Part shown: piece after piece, positions 6,229 to 8,119 of the stretch
How positions within the stretch are numbered: the stretch's first letter is position 1
How the letters are laid out: each line of letters starts with the position of its first letter
DNA from: Chloroflexota bacterium
GTDB lineage: Bacteria > Chloroflexota > Limnocylindria > Limnocylindrales > CSP1-4
Length of the DNA: 8,119 bases
Reading direction: 5' to 3'
NCBI GenBank assembly: GCA_025355255.1
Contig: JANYAA010000505.1
Span: 1 to 8,119, forward strand
Made by a program: the position numbers and the translations under genes
Notes under the pieces: model-generated
What the model saw: only the letters and a program-made list of their open reading frames with translations
The model's database searches: none
What the model was told of the DNA's origin: nothing

Positions 6229-7380
6229 ATGAAGGTCGGCGTCGCCAAGGAGCGTGCGGCCGGAGAGCGGCGCGTCGCCTTGGTGCCCGAAGCGCTCGGC
6301 AAGCTTGCAGCTGCCGGGCTCGAGATCCTCGTTGAAGCAGGCGCAGGCGCCGGTGCGGCAATCCCCGATCAGGCGTTCACGGACGCAGGCGCGCGGATTG
6401 TCGACACGGATGCCCTGTACGCCGAGAGCGACGTCATCCTCCGCGTGCAGAAGCCCAGCCCGGCCGAGGTCGCGAAGCTGCGCACGGGACAGGCTGTCGT
6501 CGGCCTGCTCCAGCCACTGCTTGACCCCGCGCTCATGGGGAGGCTCGCAGCCGCAGGGGTTACAGCGGTGAGCCTGGACACCATTCCGCGCACCCTGTCG
6601 CGTGCCCAGACGATGGACGCGCTCTCGTCGCAGGCCAACGTGGGCGGCTACAAGGCCGTGCTGATCGCGGCGAACACCTACGGGCGCTACTTCCCGCTGC
6701 TGACAACTGCCGCCGGGACCGCAAAGCCTGCCAACGTACTCATCCTGGGCATCGGCGTGGCCGGCCTCCAGGCCATCGGCACCGCCAAGCGTCTGGGCGC
6801 AGTGGTGTCGGCGTACGACGTGCGGCCCGAGACGGCGGAGCAGGCGGAGAGCCTCGGCGCCAAGTTCGTGAAGCTCAAGACCTCCATCAACGCCACGGGT
6901 GCCGGCGGCTACGCCCGCGCCCTGACGCCCGAAGAGCAGGCGGCCCAGCAGGCCGAGCTCAACGGCGTCATCGGCAACCAGGACATCGTAATCACCACGG
7001 CGCAGGTCCCGGGGCGCAAGCCCCCGGTCCTCGTCACGGATGAGGCCGTCCGCGGGATGCGCTCCGGATCGGTGATCGTGGACATGGCGGCCAGCACCCT
7101 CGGCGGCAACTGTGAACTCAGCAAGGCCGGCGAGACGATCACCACCGAGAACGGCGTGGTCATCGTGGCCCCGGACAACCTGCCCGCGTCGATGCCGTCA
7201 TCGGCCTCGCAGTTCTACGCCCGCAACGTCTCGTCCCTGCTGCTCAACATGGTCAAGGACGGCGCGCTGCACTTCGACTTCGAGGAGGAGGTCACCAAGG
7301 CCACCGTGATCACGCATGGCGGCGACGTGGTGGCTGACGCCGTGAAGAAGCTCCTCATGCCTGCGGGAGGTGCCGCATGA
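6229..7380 (+). CDS. pntAA: NAD(P) transhydrogenase, alpha subunit part 1 (NAD(H)-binding domain I)
   Basis: This is the soluble dI component of proton-translocating transhydrogenase, which binds NAD(H) on the cytoplasmic side and passes hydride to NADP+ on PntB. The 383 residues match the separate-subunit form and contain no membrane segments. Seen motifs are MKVGVAKERAAGERRVALVP at the N-terminus and the RAQTMDALSSQANVGGYKAV loop at 125-144, which resembles the Gln/Asp nucleotide-positioning loop of this family. A Rossmann signature, LGIGVAGLQAIG, lies near 173-184 with Asp197 (YDVRP) at the end of the second strand. Later come TTAQVPGRKPP, DMAASTLGGNCE and PDNLPASMPSSASQFYARN. Alanine dehydrogenase is related, but the downstream partners decide the call. 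I chose the ATG at 6229 because families start MKVG and GGACGG (6215-6220) is 8 nt upstream; the frame is open further, to a TTG at 6199. The stop overlaps the next start by 4 nt (ATGA). Confidence 0.96.
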   Translation: MKVGVAKERAAGERRVALVPEALGKLAAAGLEILVEAGAGAGAAIPDQAFTDAGARIVDTDALYAESDVILRVQKPSPAEVAKLRTGQAVVGLLQPLLDPALMGRLAAAGVTAVSLDTIPRTLSRAQTMDALSSQANVGGYKAVLIAANTYGRYFPLLTTAAGTAKPANVLILGIGVAGLQAIGTAKRLGAVVSAYDVRPETAEQAESLGAKFVKLKTSINATGAGGYARALTPEEQAAQQAELNGVIGNQDIVITTAQVPGRKPPVLVTDEAVRGMRSGSVIVDMAASTLGGNCELSKAGETITTENGVVIVAPDNLPASMPSSASQFYARNVSSLLLNMVKDGALHFDFEEEVTKATVITHGGDVVADAVKKLLMPAGGAA

Positions 7381-7727
7381 ACGGCGATCCGACGACGACG
7401 AGCATGCCCATCGACCTCGCGTTCACGATCTTCGTGCTCGCGATCATGTGCGGCGTGGCGGTCATCTCCAAGGTTCCAGCCACGCTCCACACGCCGCTGA
7501 TGTCGGGCGCCAACTCCATCCACGGCATCGTGCTGGTGGGCGCCATGATCATCGCGGTAACAGCGGACAACCCCGTGTCCTACATCATCTCGTTCCTGGC
7601 CGTGGCCTTCGCCACCCTGAACGTTGTGGGCGGCTACGTGGTCACGGACCGAATGCTCCAGATGTTCCGCAAGCGGCCCACAGCCGCCAAGACCGCGGCG
7701 CCCAAGGCCGGCAAGGCAGAGGGCTGA
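7377..7727 (+). CDS. pntAB: NAD(P) transhydrogenase, alpha subunit part 2 (small membrane subunit)
   Basis: The 116-residue membrane protein forms part of the proton channel (domain II) with PntB. Three membrane segments are visible, at about 12-31, 44-61 and 67-88. The family signatures are KVPATLHTPLMSGANSIHG (32-50) and NVVGGYVVTDRMLQMFRK (82-99). The C-terminal tail after residue 98 is Lys/Ala/Pro-rich and probably cytoplasmic. His49 in NSIHG lies in the second segment at the site where some three-subunit enzymes carry their channel histidine. The ATG overlaps the pntAA stop codon (ATGA), and a strong GGGAGG at 7365-7370 lies 6 nt upstream, indicating translational coupling. The length is normal for the separate alpha-2 subunit. 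Confidence 0.96.
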   Translation: MNGDPTTTSMPIDLAFTIFVLAIMCGVAVISKVPATLHTPLMSGANSIHGIVLVGAMIIAVTADNPVSYIISFLAVAFATLNVVGGYVVTDRMLQMFRKRPTAAKTAAPKAGKAEG

Positions 7728-7729
7728 CC

Positions 7730-8119
7730 GTGGACCTCACCCCGCTTGACGCGATCGTCCGACTGGTCTGGCTCGCAAGCGCCGTCAGCTTTGTCATTGG
7801 CCTGGGCCAGATGAACTCGCCCGCCACCGCACGCACGGGCAACCTGATCTCCGCCTCGGGCATGGCGATGGCCATCGGCGCAACCGCGCTGTACCTGCTT
7901 GTGAAGCCCGGCGCGTCGTTCAACCTGACGGGCTGGATCATCATCCTGGCCGGCATCGCGGTTGGCGGCGGCTACGGCCTGTACTCCGCCCGCACCGTGA
8001 AGATGACCGCCATGCCGCAGCTGGTCTCGCTGTTCAACGCGGTGGGCGGCGGCGCGGCCGCGCTGATCGCCATCGACGAGTACCTGCGGCACCAGGGCGT
8101 CGTGCCGGGTCTGCAGAGA
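7730..8119 (+). CDS. pntB: NAD(P) transhydrogenase, beta subunit, N-terminal part only
   Basis: My own translation gives 130 codons open at the right edge; the full subunit is usually about 450-480 residues, so the NADP(H)-binding domain III is missing here. The visible part is the membrane domain, with hydrophobic segments at about 5-26, 36-58, 66-86 and 98-117. It carries the family signatures GLGQMNSPATARTGNLISA (24-42) and VKMTAMPQLVSLFNAVGGGA (90-109). Asn103 stands where the E. coli enzyme has the channel histidine His91. It starts with GTG at 7730, two bases after the pntAB stop codon, with GAGGG at 7719-7723 in good position. It is co-transcribed with pntAA and pntAB, and completes the enzyme that makes NADPH from NADH using the proton gradient. 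Confidence 0.95.
   Translation, partial: MDLTPLDAIVRLVWLASAVSFVIGLGQMNSPATARTGNLISASGMAMAIGATALYLLVKPGASFNLTGWIIILAGIAVGGGYGLYSARTVKMTAMPQLVSLFNAVGGGAAALIAIDEYLRHQGVVPGLQR

Noticed and set aside
1..8119. CRISPR array, tRNA, rRNA, IS element or attachment site
   Set aside because: I saw no regularly spaced repeats, cloverleaf with a CCA-type end, rRNA motifs, transposase frames or flanking long inverted repeats.

Overview
The window is high-GC bacterial chromosome, tightly packed, with Shine-Dalgarno-type starts and occasional GTG/TTG initiation. An actinobacterial-style HisKA_3 sensor kinase, a three-gene proton-translocating transhydrogenase, a type II citrate synthase and a membrane-anchored DsbA-like protein fit a high-GC Chloroflexota or Actinomycetota genome. 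The sequence alone does not decide between them. There is no sign of phage, IS element, integron, CRISPR array, tRNA or rRNA.

Layout. (1) 1-716, minus: N-terminal 238 codons of a membrane sensor histidine kinase, cut by the left edge just after its H-box. (2) 717-874: divergent control region with a 12-bp perfect palindrome. (3) 875-1957, plus: secreted right-handed beta-helix protein with a signal peptide and six cysteines. (4) 1958-2286: 329 bp without a convincing gene, holding two tandem perfect hairpins, one of them a 26-bp palindrome. (5) 2287-3606, plus: citrate synthase. (6) 3607-3815: hairpin and imperfect direct repeats. (7) 3816-4523, plus: NarL/LuxR-type regulator whose receiver domain has lost its phosphorylation residues. 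(8) 4524-4580: convergent hairpin terminator. (9) 4581-6062, minus: proline-rich, single-pass protein with two DsbA-like thioredoxin domains; the first has CPFC and the second lacks the active-site cysteines. (10) 6063-6228: divergent region rich in inverted repeats. (11) 6229-8119, plus: pntAA-pntAB-pntB operon, with pntB cut by the right edge.

How the genes relate. The clearest unit is the pnt operon, which couples the proton gradient to hydride transfer from NADH to NADP+. Citrate synthase supplies the entry step of the TCA cycle. The DsbA-like protein would act on exported proteins, and the cysteine-containing beta-helix protein is one conceivable client, but nothing here proves that link. 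The two signalling genes are not adjacent and point in opposite directions, so there is no reason to pair them.

I do not see a clearly novel multi-gene system. The most unusual items are the regulator with a degenerate receiver (Glu at the phospho-Asp site), the tandem DsbA-like protein with one dead domain that keeps its second cysteine pair, and the Asn/His arrangement in the transhydrogenase membrane subunits.
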